Shown here: positions 17,231 to 26,785 of the stretch, piece by piece
Layout: each line of letters begins with the position of its first letter
Numbering within the stretch: position 1 is the stretch's first letter
Origin: Anaerolineae bacterium
Lineage (GTDB): Bacteria; Chloroflexota; Anaerolineae; Anaerolineales; Anaerolineaceae
Reading direction: 5' to 3'
Length of the DNA: 64,000 bases
Assembly: GCA_013177815.1 (NCBI GenBank)
Contig: JABLXM010000003.1
Span: 1 to 64,000 of the forward strand
Program-made: the position numbers and the translations under genes
Notes under the pieces: generated by a model
The model's input: the letters and a program-made list of their open reading frames with translations, nothing else
What the model was told of the DNA's origin: nothing
Database searches by the model: none

Positions 17231-18544
17231 ATGTATTTGAAAGGTAGCAAATGGAGTATGAGCCGGCGTCGAAAGCCGGTCAATTTTGGGCGGGTCTTGA
17301 TCCTGTTGGCGCTGATAGGCGGCGCGGTGTACTTCAACCAGGTGATCGTACCTGAGACGCCGCCGTTATTCATACCCACACCCACCGCCACCCGTGCGCC
17401 GGAGTCATACGTCACCGAAGCAGAGGCGCTGGTGCAGGAAGGCAAGCTGCCACAAGCCATCGAAGCCTACCAGAAAGCCATTCAGGTCGATCCTAAGAAC
17501 GCCGCCAGCTATGTCGTTCTTTCACGCTTGCAAATATACGCCGGTGATTATGCCCAGGCGTTGATCAACGCCGAAAACGCGCTCCTGCTCAACCCGAATA
17601 ACGCCCTGGCGTTGGCGCTGCGTGGATATGCCCTGGGGTTCCAGGGAAATTACCTGGATGGAGAAGGTTCATTACGGCAGGCGATCGAACTGGAGCCCAA
17701 TAACGCCATTGCGTACGCGTATCTGGCAGAGATTCTGGGCTTCCAGGAACAGAATGGCGCCGGCGATCTGGGCACACTCGATAAAGCGATCGACGCCTCC
17801 CGTCGGGCGGTCGAGCTGGATGCCAACCTGCTGGAAACCCACCGCGCCCGCGGTTTGATCTACGAACTAACCGCCAATTATGCCGAAGCGGCTCGCGAAT
17901 TCGAAGCTGCTATTGCGCAGAATGCCAACATTGCCGATATTCATCTGGCGTTGGGCAGGAACTACCGGGCGCTGGAGCAATACGACAAAGCCGTGGAGGA
18001 ATTTTCCCGCGCCAACGCCCTCAACCCCTCGGATCCATTGCCGGATACGTACATATCACGCACCTATGCCACGGTTGGGGAATATGCCAAAGCAGCGCAA
18101 TACGCCGAACAAGCCATCGTCGATGCCCCCACCGATGCCTACCTGTACGGCAACCTGGGAACCATGTATTATCGCAACCGGGAATACGATAAAGCCATCC
18201 AGTCCCTCACACTGGCGATCCGTGGTGGTTCTGCTGAAACTGGCGAAGAAGTCGTTGGGCTACCCCTCGATTATGGTCGCATTGCCGAATACTATTCGGT
18301 GTTTGGATTATCACTCGCGAAGAACTCCCGCTGCGGCGAAGCGCTCCAGATATCCCAACTACTCATCCAGGGTGTTCCCAACGACGAAACTTCGATCTTC
18401 AATGCCGATGAAATCGTCAACATTTGTCGGGAAATTCTCAACACCCCCCAGCCAACACCTGAAGGCGGCGAGGAAACCATCGAACCCGCTCCGGAAGCAA
18501 CCCAGGACCCAGAGATGTTGGGCGAGGCAACGCCCGCACCCTGA
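17231..18544 (+). CDS. Membrane-anchored TPR protein
   Basis: 437 residues. A basic N-terminus and one membrane segment (about 19-37) are followed by a Pro/Thr linker, then about nine tetratricopeptide repeats from residue 55 to 330, for example AIEAYQKAIQVDPKNAASYV and AVEEFSRANALNPSDPLPDT. The last 35 residues are rich in Pro, Glu and Thr. The repeats should lie outside the membrane and act as a binding scaffold; no catalytic domain is present. The ATG at 17231 is chosen from its position 6 nt after a strong -10 box; an ATG at 17258 is the alternative. A paralogue follows after 9 nt, so the two are one operon. Confidence 0.8.
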   Translation: MYLKGSKWSMSRRRKPVNFGRVLILLALIGGAVYFNQVIVPETPPLFIPTPTATRAPESYVTEAEALVQEGKLPQAIEAYQKAIQVDPKNAASYVVLSRLQIYAGDYAQALINAENALLLNPNNALALALRGYALGFQGNYLDGEGSLRQAIELEPNNAIAYAYLAEILGFQEQNGAGDLGTLDKAIDASRRAVELDANLLETHRARGLIYELTANYAEAAREFEAAIAQNANIADIHLALGRNYRALEQYDKAVEEFSRANALNPSDPLPDTYISRTYATVGEYAKAAQYAEQAIVDAPTDAYLYGNLGTMYYRNREYDKAIQSLTLAIRGGSAETGEEVVGLPLDYGRIAEYYSVFGLSLAKNSRCGEALQISQLLIQGVPNDETSIFNADEIVNICREILNTPQPTPEGGEETIEPAPEATQDPEMLGEATPAP

Positions 18545-18553
18545 TGAAAATCG

Positions 18554-19882
18554 ATGCAACTCACTGGTCGCAACCCCACTTTTCGTAAACAGCGCTCCAC
18601 TTCGAACCCATACCGGGTCATGGTTTTGTTGGGTTTGCTGATCGCCAGCCTCTTCCTGCTAAAGGCAGTCGAGAGCAAAGAGATCGAATCGCCCTTCCTG
18701 CCCACTCCCGTTCCAACCAGGGCGGCTTCATCTTTCGCATTGGAAGGGGAGACCCATTTCGTCGCCGGCAACTTGGATGCCGCCATTACGGCATACCAAC
18801 AAGCAGTGGCGCTGGCGCCTGAAGACGCCAGTCTGTGGTCCGAGATGGCGCGTATCCAGGTCTACTCCTCCACGCTCTTGATCACTGACGAAGAAAAAAC
18901 CAACCGGCTGGTCGAGGCTTTGCAATCCATCGATAATGCTATTGAGATTGCCCCGGACGACTCCACAGTGCACGCCATCCGCGCCTTCGTGCTCGATTGG
19001 TACGCCAACCCGAACTTCGTCGGCGAGGAAGCCAGCGCCCTGTTGACCGAAGCCGAACAGGAAGCCGTTCGCGCTCTCACGATCGATAATCAGAACACGC
19101 TCGCGTTGGCGTATTACGCTGAAATCCTGGTCGACCAAACCAAATGGCTGCAAGCGGACCAATATATCCGCCAAGCGTTGGATCGCGACCCCTCGTTGAT
19201 GGATGTCCATCGCGTCAACGCCTATGTTCAAGAGACATTGGGGTATTACGGCGATGCCATCAACAGTTATAAGCGCGCCGCCGAGATCACGCCAAACCTC
19301 ACATTCTTATATATCTCCATTGGCGTCAACTATCGTGAACTCAAACAATACGATCAGGCGCTGGAGTATTTTTCCAAAGCAGCCACCATCAACGAACAAT
19401 TGGAGGTCCAGGATCCGATCCCTTATATTGCGATTGGCAAGACTTATTCGCAGGTGGGTGAATTCTTCATTGCCTCCCGCAACATGCACAAAGCGCTGGT
19501 ATTCAACCCCTACAATGCAGATATCTACGGTCAACTGGGAATGGTCTACTTCAAATCTCGCAATTACGAGAGCGCCATTCCCGCCCTGCAATGCGCCGTG
19601 CGCGGCTGCACAGCCGAAGTGAGTTGCGACGTGCGTGAGTGCGACCCGGAATCCGACCCCGCCATCGAGATCAGCGGTCTGCCGCTTACAGGTAGTACCG
19701 TCACTTATTATTTCGCTTATGGCTCTGTGCTGGCAGGCATGCACCGTCCTTATAACGATTATTGCAGCGAAGCCGTGGTTGTTCTGGACGAGGTGCGGAC
19801 TGGATTCGCCGAAGACGAAACCATCATGCAGATCGTTGAAGCCAGCGAACAGATTTGCGCTTCCTTCGGCATCACCCGCTAA
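18554..19882 (+). CDS. Membrane-anchored TPR protein, paralogue of the preceding gene
   Basis: 442 residues with the same plan as the upstream gene: basic start, membrane segment (about 21-38), linker FLPTPVPTRA, then TPR units such as AITAYQQAVALAPEDASLWS, AINSYKRAAEITPNLTFLYI and ALEYFSKAATINEQ. It differs in a Cys-rich insertion near residue 355 (CAVRGCTAEVSCDVRECD) that could hold disulphides or a metal, and in lacking the acidic C-terminal tail. Together they may form an extracytoplasmic pair. Function is unknown; the position next to groESL is probably coincidental because groES has its own promoter. Confidence 0.78.
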   Translation: MQLTGRNPTFRKQRSTSNPYRVMVLLGLLIASLFLLKAVESKEIESPFLPTPVPTRAASSFALEGETHFVAGNLDAAITAYQQAVALAPEDASLWSEMARIQVYSSTLLITDEEKTNRLVEALQSIDNAIEIAPDDSTVHAIRAFVLDWYANPNFVGEEASALLTEAEQEAVRALTIDNQNTLALAYYAEILVDQTKWLQADQYIRQALDRDPSLMDVHRVNAYVQETLGYYGDAINSYKRAAEITPNLTFLYISIGVNYRELKQYDQALEYFSKAATINEQLEVQDPIPYIAIGKTYSQVGEFFIASRNMHKALVFNPYNADIYGQLGMVYFKSRNYESAIPALQCAVRGCTAEVSCDVRECDPESDPAIEISGLPLTGSTVTYYFAYGSVLAGMHRPYNDYCSEAVVVLDEVRTGFAEDETIMQIVEASEQICASFGITR

Positions 19883-19916
19883 ATATCAGAAATTTATTAG
19901 AAATCATACTCTGCCC

Positions 19917-19945
19917 TTGACGAACTTCAGGTTCAAAGATAAGAT
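19917..19945 (+). promoter_or_regulatory. groESL promoter
   Basis: TTGACG (19917-19922), 17-nt spacer, TAAGAT (19940-19945): a housekeeping-type promoter whose start site would fall just before the CIRCE operator. Confidence 0.75.
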
Positions 19946-19955
19946 TGGCAAAGTA

Positions 19956-19982
19956 TTAGCACTCTAATAAGACGAGTGCTAA
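19956..19982 (+). promoter_or_regulatory. CIRCE operator (HrcA binding site)
   Basis: TTAGCACTC-N9-GAGTGCTAA is a perfect match to the CIRCE inverted repeat. It lies between the promoter and groES, so HrcA is expected to repress groESL until heat or unfolded protein inactivates it. hrcA itself is not in the window. Confidence 0.97.
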
Positions 19983-20015
19983 AATAGTAATCTATTCATT
20001 CTTTAGGAGGATCTT

Positions 20016-20324
20016 ATGGCTATAAACCTGAAACCGTTAGGCAGCCGGGTTGTCGTAGAGCCGATCGAACAGGAAGATGTATTGGCTTCCGGCATCGTCT
20101 TACCCGAAACCGCCAAAGAAAAACCGATGAAAGGCGAAGTGCTCTCGGTTGGTCCTGGTGATCGAGATGATGAAGGCAAACGCATCGCAATGGACGTCAA
20201 AGTCGGTGATATCGTATTGTTCGCCAAGTACTCTGGCACCGAGATCAAGATCGAGACCACAAAGCTCTTGATCCTGCGCGAGAGCGACCTGCTTGCAATC
20301 GTTGAAGAGAAAAAAGCGAAATAA
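20016..20324 (+). CDS. groES: Co-chaperonin GroES
   Basis: 102 residues, typical length. It forms the heptameric lid of the GroEL chamber. Visible family features: N-terminal [17 protein letters not shown], the mobile loop region with [24 protein letters not shown] (split here as a continuous loop of about 20-45), and [22 protein letters not shown] lies 5 nt before the ATG. It is the first gene of the CIRCE-controlled operon, 15 nt before groEL. Confidence 0.98.
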   Translation: MAINLKPLGSRVVVEPIEQEDVLASGIVLPETAKEKPMKGEVLSVGPGDRDDEGKRIAMDVKVGDIVLFAKYSGTEIKIETTKLLILRESDLLAIVEEKKAK

Positions 20325-20339
20325 TAGAAGGAGATTACA

Positions 20340-21971
20340 ATGACCGCAAAACAGATCGTTTTTGCTGAAGAAGCCCGCCGGCGCTTGAAGAACGGCATCG
20401 ATATCGTGGCAACCTCGGTTGCAACCACCCTGGGTCCCAAAGGTCGCAACGTCGCCTTGGACCGCAAATTCGGTTCCCCCACCATCACCCACGACGGCGT
20501 CACCGTCGCCAAAGAGATCGAATTGGAAGATCCATTCGAAAATATGGGCGCCCAGCTCCTCAAGGAAGCCGCCACCAAGACCAATGATATCGCCGGCGAC
20601 GGCACCACCACCTCCACCGTCCTGGCGCACGCCATTGTGACCGAAGGTCTCAAGACCCTCTCCGCCGGCGCCAACCCCATGCTGCTCAAACACGGTATCG
20701 AAGCCGCCAGCAAAGCCGTGGCGGAATCGATCAAGAGTCAGGCGATCGATATCTCGACCCCGGAAGAGATTGCCAACGTCGCCACCATTTCCGCCCAGGA
20801 CCGCACCATCGGTGACCTGATCGCCGAGGTAATGGACAAAGTCGGCAAAGATGGCGTCATCACCGTGGAAGAGTCCAAAGGTCTGGAATTCGAGACTGAG
20901 TACGTCGAAGGTATGCAGTTCGACCGCGGATACATCTCGCCTTACTTCGTCACCGATGCTGAGCACATGGAATCCTCCATTCCGGAACCTTACATCCTGG
21001 TTTACGACAAGAAGATCTCCGCAGCGGCTGATATCGTCCCCCTGCTGGAAAAACTGGTGCAGGTCGGCAAGCGTGAACTGGTCATCATCGCCGAAGATGT
21101 CGATGGCGAAGCCCTCGCCACCCTGGTATTGAACAAGTTGCGCGGCATGATCAACGTCCTGGCTGTCAAAGCCCCCGGCTTTGGCGACCGCCGCAAAGCC
21201 ATGCTGCAGGATATCTCCATCCTGACCGGCGCCACCATGATCTCGGAAGAGACCGGGCGCAAATTGGAATCGGTCGTGGTGGCAGACCTGGGTCGCGCCG
21301 AAAAGGTCGAAGCCGATAAGGACAACACCACCATCGTGGGCGGCAAAGGCGAAGAAGCCGCCATCAAGGGTCGCATCGAGCAGATCCGCGTCGAGATCGA
21401 CAAGACCACCAGCGATTACGACCGTGAGAAGTTACAGGAACGCCTCGCCAAACTTTCCGGCGGTGTTGCCATCATTCGCGTCGGCGCTGCCACCGAGACC
21501 GAACTCAAAGAAAAGAAACATCGCGTCGAAGATGCCCTTTCTGCGACCCGCGCCGCAGTTGAAGAAGGCATCGTCCCCGGCGGCGGTGTTGCGCTCATCA
21601 ACGCCATAAGCTCGTTGGAAAGCGTCAAGATGGATCACGAGGACGAGAACATTGGTGTCAACATCGTCCGCAAAGCGCTGGAAGTGCCCATGCGCAAGAT
21701 CGCAGAGAACGCCGGCAAGGAAGGATCTGTCGTGGTCGAAAATGTGCGCCAGACGCAAGCCAAAGCCAAGAGCCAGCGGTTTGGATACGATGTCATCCGC
21801 GATGAGTACATGGATATGGTTAAGGGTGGCGTCATCGATCCCGCCAAGGTGACCCGCGGTGCCCTCGAGAATGCCGCATCGATCGCTGCCATGATCCTGA
21901 CGACCGAAGCGCTGATCACCGAGATCCCGGAAAAAGATAAACCGGCTCCCCCACCCATGCCGGATTACTAA
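20340..21971 (+). CDS. groEL: Chaperonin GroEL
   Basis: 543 residues. An ATP-dependent folding chamber of two heptameric rings. It has [18 protein letters not shown] near the N-terminus, the nucleotide-site motif [27 protein letters not shown] in the apical domain and [13 protein letters not shown] near the C-terminal part of the equatorial domain. The tail reads [10 protein letters not shown] and has no GGM repeats, so this chaperonin lacks the flexible Gly-Met tail that lines the chamber in many bacteria. A GAAGGAG lies just before the ATG. A strong hairpin follows the stop. Confidence 0.98.
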   Translation: MTAKQIVFAEEARRRLKNGIDIVATSVATTLGPKGRNVALDRKFGSPTITHDGVTVAKEIELEDPFENMGAQLLKEAATKTNDIAGDGTTTSTVLAHAIVTEGLKTLSAGANPMLLKHGIEAASKAVAESIKSQAIDISTPEEIANVATISAQDRTIGDLIAEVMDKVGKDGVITVEESKGLEFETEYVEGMQFDRGYISPYFVTDAEHMESSIPEPYILVYDKKISAAADIVPLLEKLVQVGKRELVIIAEDVDGEALATLVLNKLRGMINVLAVKAPGFGDRRKAMLQDISILTGATMISEETGRKLESVVVADLGRAEKVEADKDNTTIVGGKGEEAAIKGRIEQIRVEIDKTTSDYDREKLQERLAKLSGGVAIIRVGAATETELKEKKHRVEDALSATRAAVEEGIVPGGGVALINAISSLESVKMDHEDENIGVNIVRKALEVPMRKIAENAGKEGSVVVENVRQTQAKAKSQRFGYDVIRDEYMDMVKGGVIDPAKVTRGALENAASIAAMILTTEALITEIPEKDKPAPPPMPDY

Positions 21972-21991
21972 ACCGTATAACATAAACTTAC

Positions 21992-22024
21992 GAAGAACGG
22001 GTTGCCAGTGGCAACCCGTTCTTC
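21992..22024 (+). terminator. Terminator hairpin of groESL
   Basis: A perfect 15-bp stem (21992-22006 with 22010-22024) around a 3-nt AGT loop, 20 nt after groEL. It is very stable, but no T tract follows. Confidence 0.75.
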
Positions 22025-22069
22025 ATCCCAGGTTATAATCTGAAAACCCTCGTGTTGTGGAGATCGCTC

Positions 22070-23398
22070 ATGTCGACAAAACTCCTGAACAAGCTCGCGC
22101 TCCCGGTTGCCTGCGCCCTGGTGCTGATGAGCGTCGCCTGCAACCTCGTAGCGCCAACGCCAACAATGGCGCCAAGCATCACCCCGGCAGGGCTGGCGAC
22201 TGCGACGGTGGAGGCTCCGACCATCATTCCGGCGACCGCGACGATGGAAGCGACCATTGCGCCCGAACCGCTGGTGGGCGTGCTACAGGTCGCCTTCACG
22301 CTGGATGGCAACGTCCATTACTGGGCTGGCAGCTCAGCGCCCAGACAGTTGACAGCGACAGGCGAAGCCAGCCGGGTGTGGATCTCACCAGATGGCACCA
22401 ATGCACTGTTCACCACCTCACCGGATGAAAGCTTCGAAACGCTCAACATGGTGCGCACCAACGGCAGCCAACCGGCAAGGAACATCGCTTCGGTCGTCGA
22501 ATTGCCCGGCATGGGCAGTGAAGGGATCGATGCCGCTCGTGTACTGGAAGGTGTCTGGTCGCCCGACAGCCAAAGCTTCATCTTCACCACAAGCAGTGGC
22601 GCCGAAGGATGGTCCTTCTCCTCCGGGAATCTCTATATGTTGAATATATCTTCCGGCGAGGTGCTCCCACTGCTCATCGATCAGGCAGTGGAAATGTTTG
22701 CGCTCTCACCGGATGGACGCAAGATCGCCATCGGTACGCCGCGCTCGGTATTCATCTACTTCATCGAAGACGGCGAACAACACCCCTTGTACGACTTCGA
22801 AGCTCGGGTCACATACTCCGAAGCGCCTTTTGTTCCGCAACCTTTTTGGAGCCCGGAATCGGTCTATATCTATTTTGCGCTGGCGCCGCAGGACTTCCTG
22901 CAAGACCCAGCCACCGAATTCTTCCGCATTTCCATTGATGGCTCATATGGTGATGTGTTGGCAACGGCTGAAACCGGCGCTCCCCTGGTCACGAGCACTG
23001 CGTTTGCGCCGGTCGGTTACCTGGTCGCATACACCAGGCAAGTCGACGGCGGCACCCAACAGGAGGTACACGTCCTTGGGCTGACGGACAACATCAACGT
23101 CATTTACAATACGGCGGATATACACGAATTCCAGTGGTGCCCAAATTCCGGTCGTTTGACATACCGCGATGGGAACAAAGGCTACACCTTGATCAATTAC
23201 GACGGCAGCCTGACGAGGCTGCCCGACACCAACATGACCCAGATGCGCTGGGTCGATAATGATCGCTATCTATACGTAAGTGCAGCGGATGCCGGACCGC
23301 AATTGATCCTGGCTTCCCCCCAAGGCACCGGCGTGCCGGTAGCGCCAGCAGGCAGCCCCGATAGCGTGATCGTTTACGATTTCACCTTTGGCAAGTAA
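22070..23398 (+). CDS. Beta-propeller lipoprotein
   Basis: 442 residues. The signal peptide ends with a lipobox, LMSVAC (Cys at about 22), followed by an Ala/Pro/Thr-rich linker to about residue 65. The rest consists of TolB/WD40-like blades: SRVWISPDGTNALF, LEGVWSPDSQSFIF, EMFALSPDGRKIAI and IHEFQWCPNSGRLTY. It should be an extracytoplasmic binding or sensing protein with no visible catalytic site. I chose the ATG at 22070, with GTGGAG 7 nt before it; an upstream GTG at 22052 is possible. A TATAAT at 22034-22039 probably belongs to its promoter. Confidence 0.82.
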   Translation: MSTKLLNKLALPVACALVLMSVACNLVAPTPTMAPSITPAGLATATVEAPTIIPATATMEATIAPEPLVGVLQVAFTLDGNVHYWAGSSAPRQLTATGEASRVWISPDGTNALFTTSPDESFETLNMVRTNGSQPARNIASVVELPGMGSEGIDAARVLEGVWSPDSQSFIFTTSSGAEGWSFSSGNLYMLNISSGEVLPLLIDQAVEMFALSPDGRKIAIGTPRSVFIYFIEDGEQHPLYDFEARVTYSEAPFVPQPFWSPESVYIYFALAPQDFLQDPATEFFRISIDGSYGDVLATAETGAPLVTSTAFAPVGYLVAYTRQVDGGTQQEVHVLGLTDNINVIYNTADIHEFQWCPNSGRLTYRDGNKGYTLINYDGSLTRLPDTNMTQMRWVDNDRYLYVSAADAGPQLILASPQGTGVPVAPAGSPDSVIVYDFTFGK

Positions 23399-23421
23399 CA
23401 AAACATTCATATCAATCATTA

Positions 23422-23466
23422 AACGCACACACCGGTCGATAATACACTTCGACCGGTGTGTGCGTT
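23422..23466. terminator. Bidirectional terminator, perfect 18-bp hairpin
   Basis: Positions 23422-23439 and 23449-23466 are perfect reverse complements around a 9-nt loop. The hairpin lies between the convergent propeller lipoprotein and TspO-like genes and can serve both. Confidence 0.75.
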
Positions 23467-23502
23467 CGAGAAAGATCGTGTAATCGATCGATCACCAAAC
23501 CA

Positions 23503-24270
23503 TCATTTTGCAGAGCGCCGCAAATATGGCGGGCGAATGATGCGCCACACCGCCAGCAGGAATACAATGCCCGCTGTTGCCCAGGCAGCGCCGGCAACCA
23601 GCGGGTAGGCAGCTTGCTTGAGCGCGATTCCGATCGACGCCCAGACGATGACGAACAAATATGCGGGCTGCCCGCGCGTGACCGCCATCCAAGCCGATAC
23701 GATCACCACCGCAGCCAGCATGACCACCGCCCATACCTCCGCCGGAAGTCCAAAGCCATCCCAATTGATGAAGTACAGCACTTGGGTGACGTTGGCGATC
23801 ATCGCGACCGTGATCCAGCCGAGATAGATGCTCCATGGGATGTTCACCAGCCAGGTATCGGCGGTAGAGAATTGCCTCGTTCCGATCCGCAACTTGATGA
23901 AAATGCCGATCAGGGAGATTAGCAGCGCCACCATCGCCAGCAAGGTCAGTGGGAACTGGTTGTAGTGCCACAGGAAGATCCAGGCGATATTGGAAAGGGA
24001 TGCAGCCAGCACCCACGGGAAGATGCCCGCCAACCGCTGGTCACCCTGCTGCGCCGGTAATAGCTGGTAGATCACGTACGCAATCAATCCCAGGTAGATC
24101 AATCCCCAGATCGAGAAAACATATCCCGCCGGCACGAACAAGATCGCAAAGCGGTCTGAAATCTCGCCCGTATTCTGCCCGTTGATCGGCAGCGCATTCG
24201 CCAGGATATTGACCGTGATAGTAGCCAGGACAGCCACCGCAATAATGATTTGTCGAGTAGGGTGTTTCAT
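23503..24270 (-). CDS. TspO/MBR-like membrane protein
   Basis: 255 residues with about seven or eight hydrophobic helices. The N-terminal half carries the block NALPINGQNTGEISDRF followed by FVPAGYVFSIWGLIYLGL, characteristic of the larger, TspO-related (tryptophan-rich sensory protein-like) family found in bacteria. It is longer than classical TspO (about 160 residues), so porphyrin or lipid binding is only a guess by homology. The ATG at 24270 has an excellent GGAGG six nt upstream. It is a single gene with its own promoter. Confidence 0.75.
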   Translation of the reverse strand: MKHPTRQIIIAVAVLATITVNILANALPINGQNTGEISDRFAILFVPAGYVFSIWGLIYLGLIAYVIYQLLPAQQGDQRLAGIFPWVLAASLSNIAWIFLWHYNQFPLTLLAMVALLISLIGIFIKLRIGTRQFSTADTWLVNIPWSIYLGWITVAMIANVTQVLYFINWDGFGLPAEVWAVVMLAAVVIVSAWMAVTRGQPAYLFVIVWASIGIALKQAAYPLVAGAAWATAGIVFLLAVWRIIRPPYLRRSAK

Positions 24271-24311
24271 TTCTTCCTCCTATCGGGTCTATGTACTTTT
24301 ATCTGATTTGA

Positions 24312-24340
24312 ATTATAGTTAAGTGAATATTAAAATTCAA
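24312..24340 (-). promoter_or_regulatory. Promoter of the TspO-like gene
   Basis: Minus strand TTGAAT (24335-24340), 17-nt spacer, TATAAT (24312-24317). The divergent kinase gene at 24384 has a candidate TTCAAG-N18-TATAAA on the plus strand (24336-24365), so the two promoters overlap face to face and may compete. Confidence 0.7.
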
Positions 24341-24383
24341 GTTCTATCTATACAAACTTTATAAATGTTGAGATGATCCAGCC

Positions 24384-26453
24384 ATGGAACTGACCGCCGA
24401 TTCCATCCTCCACGACCGATACCGCATCATCCGCCCATTGGGGCAAGGCGGTATGGGAGCCGTTTACCTCGCCGATGACCTGACGCTCGAGCAGCCGGTA
24501 GCTGTCAAGGTCAATCGCGATCCCTCCGAAGGCAGCGCCCGCCAGTTCCTGCGCGAGGCAAGGCTGCTGGCAGCCCTGCGGCACAGCGGACTTCCCCGCG
24601 TGATCGATTATTTCATCCTCGACAGCCAGCAATTCCTGGTCATGGATTACATCCCCGGTGAGGACCTGGAGCAGATGATCCAATCGCAGGGCAGGCAACC
24701 ATTGGCAATCGTGATGGATTGGGCAACACAGCTTGCATCCGCCATCGAATACATGCACGGTCAACAACCGCCGGTCATACACCGCGATATCAAACCCGCC
24801 AATATCAAACTGACGCCGCAGGGCAAGGTCATCCTGGTCGATTTCGGCATCGCCAAGGTCACGGATAGCAGCCAGGTGACCGCCACAGGCGCAATGGGTT
24901 ACACACCGGGTTACGCCCCGCCGGAACAATACGGGCGCGCCCGCACCGGACCATGGTCGGATCAGTACGCGCTGGCTGCCACGTTGTATACATTATTGAG
25001 CGGGCAAAAACCGGCGGATAGCGTCCAGCGCGTGGTCGGGCAGACCGAACTGACACCCTTGCACGAACTCAACCCGCACATCCCAGCAGGCGTGAGCGCC
25101 GCCATCGAACGCGCGCTGTCGATCAAGACGGATGAACGCTTCTCCAGCGTGACGTCTTTCGTGTGCGCCTTGAATTCTGCGGCTTCCGGCGCTGATAACG
25201 CACCCGCCCCCAGCCGCGAGGTGTTGATCGCCCCGCCCGCTGCTCCTGATGATGCCACTCAGCGCAGTGCGGCGCATGCCATGCCGGCTGCCAAACCTGT
25301 CGTCAAATCACGTTCATGGATGCTGCCGGTGATTGTTGCTGCCATCGTGCTCATCACGGTCGTGGTGGTCGGCGGCTACTCGCTGCTGCGCGGTGCGTCA
25401 AAAGTACCACAGGCAACGGGCGCAGCTACCTTGGTGGTCACCGCGCCATCCGAAACCCCGGCGATCGCCGCAACGCCCTTACCGTCGGCTACCCAGGTGA
25501 TACCATCGCCGACCGATACCATCGTACATCAATTGCCCAACACGCCGGAACCCTTGCCAACCGCCGGGCTGCTGCCGGTTGGTAAAGAGCGCCTGCTAGC
25601 CTTTGCCAGCGACCGGGCAGATGGCGCCACTTTGCAGATCTGGGTGATGCGTGTCGGTCAGCGCTCGGACGGCAAGTTGGAAGGGTATGACCTCAAACAA
25701 ATTACCAATTCACCGGGGGATAAGACCGACCTCGCCTGGTCGCCGGATGGCACCCGGCTGTTGTATTCGGCGCCTTCCGATATCCCCGGCAATGGTCTGG
25801 ATATCTTCATGATGGATATCGCCAACCCAGACGCACCGCCGCTCAACCTCATCCGGTTAAAAGGCGATGATGCCGAAGCCAACTGGTCCGCCGATGGAAA
25901 ACGCATTGCCTTTACCAATTTTGGTCGCTTCCAGGAAGTCTATGCCATCTATAGCGTCCGCCCGGACGGCAGTGAACTCACCCGTATCAGTTTCGATTAC
26001 CAGGAGCGCTACCCCAACTGGCTGCCGGATATGCGCGCCCTGGTGTATGTGATCATGGCGAGCGGGCACCAGTATCTCTACCAGCGTGACCAAAATGAGA
26101 ATTACGCCACGCCCCAACCTTATGACAGCCGTGAGATATTCGGTCGCATGGGAGAAGTCGCCGAACCCGCCATCTCGCCAGATGGCGCCTATGTTGCCTA
26201 CACCCGGCTGGATGGCGGCATCCGCCAGGTATACATGGTCGAATTCGGTTCCCGCGGCGGCAACGTCTTTCCACTCACCCCCGATACGACCTCGGATGGT
26301 GACCCCACCTGGTCACCGGATTCCCAATGGATTGCTTACACCTCCGAACGCGGCGGTAACCCGGATATCTTCGGCATGTCAAAGAACGGTAAATTACAAT
26401 CCAACCTCACCACTGCGCCGGGGCGCGATCTGATGCCAGCCTGGCAGCCGTAG
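24384..26453 (+). CDS. Transmembrane Ser/Thr protein kinase with beta-propeller sensor
   Basis: 689 residues. The cytoplasmic kinase domain (about 13-265) has the Gly loop GQGGMGAVY, catalytic Lys42, HRDIKPAN (Asp135), DFG at 153-155 and a GYTPGYAPPEQYG activation segment, so it should be active. A membrane segment spans about 312-335, then a Pro/Thr linker. From about 390 there are TolB-type blades: DLAWSPDGTRLLYS, EANWSADGKRIAF, EPAISPDGAYVAYT, DPTWSPDSQWIAYT. The propeller should lie outside and modulate the kinase, but the ligand is unknown. There is no clear ribosome site before the ATG. A second kinase-propeller protein is encoded at 58137-61073. Confidence 0.93.
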   Translation: MELTADSILHDRYRIIRPLGQGGMGAVYLADDLTLEQPVAVKVNRDPSEGSARQFLREARLLAALRHSGLPRVIDYFILDSQQFLVMDYIPGEDLEQMIQSQGRQPLAIVMDWATQLASAIEYMHGQQPPVIHRDIKPANIKLTPQGKVILVDFGIAKVTDSSQVTATGAMGYTPGYAPPEQYGRARTGPWSDQYALAATLYTLLSGQKPADSVQRVVGQTELTPLHELNPHIPAGVSAAIERALSIKTDERFSSVTSFVCALNSAASGADNAPAPSREVLIAPPAAPDDATQRSAAHAMPAAKPVVKSRSWMLPVIVAAIVLITVVVVGGYSLLRGASKVPQATGAATLVVTAPSETPAIAATPLPSATQVIPSPTDTIVHQLPNTPEPLPTAGLLPVGKERLLAFASDRADGATLQIWVMRVGQRSDGKLEGYDLKQITNSPGDKTDLAWSPDGTRLLYSAPSDIPGNGLDIFMMDIANPDAPPLNLIRLKGDDAEANWSADGKRIAFTNFGRFQEVYAIYSVRPDGSELTRISFDYQERYPNWLPDMRALVYVIMASGHQYLYQRDQNENYATPQPYDSREIFGRMGEVAEPAISPDGAYVAYTRLDGGIRQVYMVEFGSRGGNVFPLTPDTTSDGDPTWSPDSQWIAYTSERGGNPDIFGMSKNGKLQSNLTTAPGRDLMPAWQP

Positions 26454-26479
26454 CTCTGATCGAACGTATTCGATTATGA

Positions 26480-26773
26480 TCACTCCAGATTAGAAGAGGG
26501 TAACTGCACTTGATGATCTTGGGGTTGTTTGGGGTAGCGCCTGGGCGTTGGTCGACCGGAGGTTGGATTGAGCATCAGATGCAATTGATTGACCGCCACC
26601 TGGTCATACTCCCGCCTCCCACACACATCACACACCCAGGATGGAAAATCCGGCACCGTGATCAGTTCATCCATCAACCAGGTGAAATAGGTCGTGTATT
26701 GCAACCGCATGATCCCTGCCTGGCAGTCACTGCAGGGAACGACTCTTTCGTTGTTTGATGGTTGACTATTCAC
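26480..26773 (-). CDS. YgiT-type zinc-ribbon protein
   Basis: 97 residues. Two CxxC knuckles (Cys14/Cys17 and Cys48/Cys51) frame the YgiT/MqsA-like core with LQYTTYFTWLMDELITVPDFPSWVCDVCG (about 24-52). The MqsA Xre-type DNA-binding half is missing and no MqsR-like toxin is next door, so this is not evidently an antitoxin. The tail is Pro/Gln-rich. It starts with GTG at 26773, 12 nt after lepB, and probably shares its transcript. Function unknown. Confidence 0.7.
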   Translation of the reverse strand: MNSQPSNNERVVPCSDCQAGIMRLQYTTYFTWLMDELITVPDFPSWVCDVCGRREYDQVAVNQLHLMLNPTSGRPTPRRYPKQPQDHQVQLPSSNLE

Positions 26774-26785
26774 GATCGTGTGCTT

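Noticed and set aside
20100-20966. Leftward open frame opposite groES/groEL
   Set aside because: Gly/Asp/Phe-rich shadow translation over two certain chaperonin genes.
26480-26773. MqsA antitoxin of an MqsRA pair
   Set aside because: Only the zinc-ribbon half is present and no toxin-sized partner lies next to it.
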